Below are positions 7,557 to 9,554 of a DNA stretch of 9,554 nt, one piece after another. The notes under the pieces are model-generated. The model did no database searches, had not been told where the DNA came from, and saw nothing but the letters and a program-made list of their open reading frames with translations. The number at the start of each line of letters is the position of its first letter. Within the stretch, counting starts at the first letter, position 1. Origin of the DNA: an uncultured Alistipes sp. (GTDB lineage Bacteria > Bacteroidota > Bacteroidia > Bacteroidales > Rikenellaceae); contig CAMWIG010000070.1 in NCBI GenBank assembly GCA_947174295.1, forward strand, positions 1 through 9,554, in the 5' to 3' direction. The position numbers and the translations under genes are program-made.

Positions 7557-9281
7557 ATGAACCAGCGAATATTCAGAATAATCCCGCCATCGTTCCGCCG
7601 CCGTGCCGTGCGGGCCACGGTCTGCATATTTCTTCGTGCGCTGCTCAATTTCGTAGGGCTGGCGGTTCTGATTCCCGTGCTCGTGCTCATTGTCGACGCC
7701 CGGAACATTCACGCCAACACCTATCTGAACCGGGCATACGAATGGCTGGGCTTCACCGACGAACGCGCATTCGCCGTGGCCGTATGCGCCGCCGTAGTCG
7801 GCATCGTCGCAGCCAAATGCCTGCTTTCGCTGGCGCTGTTCAAGGTCGAGCGCAACTTCACGTTCGACCTCTACCGCCACCTGTCGCGCAAACTCTACAC
7901 CACGTATCACGACCGCGGGCTGTCGTTCATAAAGAACAGCAACTCGGCAGTACTGACGCGCAACGTCAATGTCGTGAGCCTTACGTTCGTGGCGGGCGTT
8001 CTGAAACCCATGGCCGCCATAGCCAGCGAGTGCATTCTGTTCGTCATGATATTCGCAGCGCTCGCTCTGTACAACCCGACAGCGGCCGTTCTCGCAGCGG
8101 CGATATTCGTTCCGGCGGCGGCGTTCTACTATCTGCTCGTCCGCAAACGCCTGGTGCGCTACGGCGACGAGGAGAACCGCGCGCACCGCGCAAAGGCACG
8201 CTGCGTAAGCGAAACGTTCCGCGGATACTCCGACATAGAGATAAACGACGCATTCGACCGCATGCTGCACACCTTCGACGAGCAGCAGCAGCGCATCATA
8301 TCGCTGCGCAAACGCAGCGACACGATAGGCGCACTTCCGCAGATGTTCACCGAATTAGGGCTCGTGCTGGGCATGGCCGCAATAGTCGTATGCTTAGGCA
8401 CGGACGGAAGGCGCACGGAGATTCTGTTCGGAATTCTTGCTGTAGCGGCGCTCAGGCTCATGCCCTCGATACGCAATATCATGAGCGGCTGGACCGCCAT
8501 AAAATACAATCTGTACACTATCGACGTGCTGCTCGAAGCCGACCTCGACACCGAAGAGCGCATGAGGGCGGACGACTCCTCGCGGCTGCCTCTGAAAGAC
8601 TGCATACGGGTGGAAAACATCTCGTTCCGTTTCGACGACGACCGCAGCGAACGCGAGATATTCAGCAATCTGTCGCTCACGATACGTCGCGGAGAACGGC
8701 TCGGCATACGCGGCACGTCGGGAGCCGGGAAAACCACGCTGTTCAACATTCTGCTGGGCTTCTACGCCCCGACCTCGGGGCGCATAACAATCGACGGAGT
8801 GCCGCTCGACGCCACGACGCGACGGCGCTGGCAGAATGCCGTGGGCTACGTCTCGCAGAACGTATTCATCACCGACTCGTCGTTCGCCCAGAACGTAGCA
8901 CTCGGCGCAGCCCCGGACGACATAGACCGCCGGCGCGTGCATCAGGCACTCGAAGCCGCCGACCTCGCAGAATTCGTGGAATCGCTGCCCAAGGGCATGG
9001 ACACTCCAATAGGCGAATGCGGATGCCGGCTGTCGGGAGGCCAGCGGCAGCGGATAGGCATAGCGCGGGCGCTCTACAAACAGGCCGACGTACTCTTCTT
9101 CGACGAAGCGACATCGTCGCTCGACAACCGCACCGAGGAGAGCATCAACCGCTCGATTAGCGAGCTGTCGGAACGCAACCGCGAACTGACAATCGTCGTA
9201 ATAGCCCATCGCGAGAGCTCGCTCGACTATTGCGACCGCATAATAACAGTAGGAAACGATGACACAGACTCACGAATATAG
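7557..9281 (+). CDS. ABC exporter half-transporter (fused membrane and ATPase domains)
   Basis: A 574-residue type I ABC exporter subunit, expected to work as a dimer in the inner membrane and export an unidentified substrate. Six membrane segments are visible at about 20-46, 71-95, 142-168, 175-195, 264-281 and 286-303. The ATPase domain follows from about 345: Walker A GTSGAGKTT (386-394, K392), Q-loop Q434, signature LSGGQ (492-496), Walker B VLFFDE (D516, catalytic E517), D-loop SSLD and H-loop H551. All catalytic residues are present. There is no N-terminal C39 peptidase domain, so it is not a leader-cleaving bacteriocin exporter of that class. The start at 7557 gives MNQRIFRIIPPSFRRR, a plausible cytoplasmic N-terminus just before the first membrane segment; no better start lies nearby. 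The substrate cannot be read from the sequence: lipid (MsbA-like), peptide or drug are all possible. The next gene overlaps its last 23 nt, suggesting coupled translation and a related function. Confidence 0.92.
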   Translation: MNQRIFRIIPPSFRRRAVRATVCIFLRALLNFVGLAVLIPVLVLIVDARNIHANTYLNRAYEWLGFTDERAFAVAVCAAVVGIVAAKCLLSLALFKVERNFTFDLYRHLSRKLYTTYHDRGLSFIKNSNSAVLTRNVNVVSLTFVAGVLKPMAAIASECILFVMIFAALALYNPTAAVLAAAIFVPAAAFYYLLVRKRLVRYGDEENRAHRAKARCVSETFRGYSDIEINDAFDRMLHTFDEQQQRIISLRKRSDTIGALPQMFTELGLVLGMAAIVVCLGTDGRRTEILFGILAVAALRLMPSIRNIMSGWTAIKYNLYTIDVLLEADLDTEERMRADDSSRLPLKDCIRVENISFRFDDDRSEREIFSNLSLTIRRGERLGIRGTSGAGKTTLFNILLGFYAPTSGRITIDGVPLDATTRRRWQNAVGYVSQNVFITDSSFAQNVALGAAPDDIDRRRVHQALEAADLAEFVESLPKGMDTPIGECGCRLSGGQRQRIGIARALYKQADVLFFDEATSSLDNRTEESINRSISELSERNRELTIVVIAHRESSLDYCDRIITVGNDDTDSRI

Positions 9282-9554
9282 AATAGCAGGACTTATCGTC
9301 CGCACCGTCGGGGGAGGGCCGGAGTCCGACCTCGCGAACATCATAGGCGGATTCCGCCCGTTCGAAACCCCAGTGACCGATGCCGACGCCGACCTGACGC
9401 TGCATCCGGCCGAGAACATCGAGCCCGAAGCGTACGATGCCGAAGAGCTCGACTCGTTCGACTTTCCCGACGCCGACGCCGACTGCCGCTTCTGCCGCTA
9501 CGACGGCGGATATCTCTTCTACATGGTGCGCCGCACGGACGGTTACCGCACGAC
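9259..9554 (+). CDS. Unknown acidic protein, 3' partial; possibly HPr-kinase-like
   Basis: An open frame of 98 full codons that continues past the right edge. It starts at ATG 9259, inside the end of the exporter gene in another frame (23-nt overlap), 4 nt after AGGA (9251-9254), an unusually good Shine-Dalgarno-like match for this window. The protein begins MTQTHEYRIAGLIVRT and is rich in Asp, Glu and Ala. It has two DADAD stretches at residues 41-45 and 71-75 and a CRFC pair (C76, C79). No signal peptide or membrane segment is seen. The opening 'YRIAGL' and the later FRPFETP segment recall the poorly conserved N-terminal region of HPr-kinase/PEP-carboxykinase-like proteins found beside ABC exporters, but no catalytic motif falls inside the window. 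That assignment is a guess; hypothetical protein is the safe label. The frame is credible as a gene because codon usage matches its neighbours (GCC, GAC, CGC) and it is the only sensible continuation of the operon. Confidence 0.7.
   Translation, partial: MTQTHEYRIAGLIVRTVGGGPESDLANIIGGFRPFETPVTDADADLTLHPAENIEPEAYDAEELDSFDFPDADADCRFCRYDGGYLFYMVRRTDGYRT

Noticed and set aside
7557..7860. Possible C39 peptidase domain at the start of the ABC exporter
   Set aside because: The first membrane segment begins around residue 20, so there is no room for a peptidase domain, and no Cys/His catalytic motif is present.
9379..9483. Repeated word GCCGACGCCGAC, also seen at 138-149 and in a variant near 1149
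   Set aside because: It encodes Asp-Ala runs with the preferred codons GAC and GCC in frame within genes. Its recurrence is explained by codon bias rather than by an uptake signal or repeat element.

Overview
The window is a GC-rich (roughly 60 % by eye), densely packed stretch in which every recognisable gene lies on the + strand. It looks chromosomal and bacterial, most likely from the order Bacteroidales. Three things suggest this. Two sites resemble the Bacteroidetes -7 element (TAnnTTTG). Most start codons lack a Shine-Dalgarno sequence. The proteins (TcdA, a head-GIN/DUF2807 protein, an addB-addA pair without Walker A in AddB) read like Bacteroidales versions. High GC combined with heavy use of the Ile codon ATA would suit a Rikenellaceae/Alistipes-like genome, but that finer placement is inference.

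Layout. Positions 1-710 hold the 3' part of tcdA, the tRNA t6A37 dehydratase, whose start lies off the window. The 75-nt gap after it (711-785) contains a good Bacteroidetes-type promoter. Three tightly spaced genes follow: an exported DUF2807 protein (786-1526), an AddB-type nuclease subunit (1530-4385) and an AddA-type helicase-nuclease (4399-7539). The gaps between them are 3 and 13 nt. A 17-nt gap (7540-7556) with a perfect -7 element precedes a complete ABC exporter half-transporter (7557-9281). A last gene starts inside the exporter gene, with a 23-nt overlap, and runs off the right edge (9259-9554).

Function. AddA and AddB together should form a cytoplasmic ATP-driven helicase with two nuclease sites. 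Such complexes resect double-strand breaks for RecA-dependent repair and degrade linear foreign DNA. Both nuclease sites, the Fe-S cysteine set and the AddA helicase motifs look intact. The exported DUF2807 protein in front of them has no obvious functional link and may simply share the transcript. The ABC exporter and the overlapping unknown gene form a separate translational unit that may be the left end of an export locus continuing beyond the window.

No rRNA, tRNA, CRISPR array, insertion sequence, attachment site or convincing intrinsic terminator was seen. No gap between genes exceeds 75 nt. The window is mostly ordinary core genome; the least explained part is its right end.
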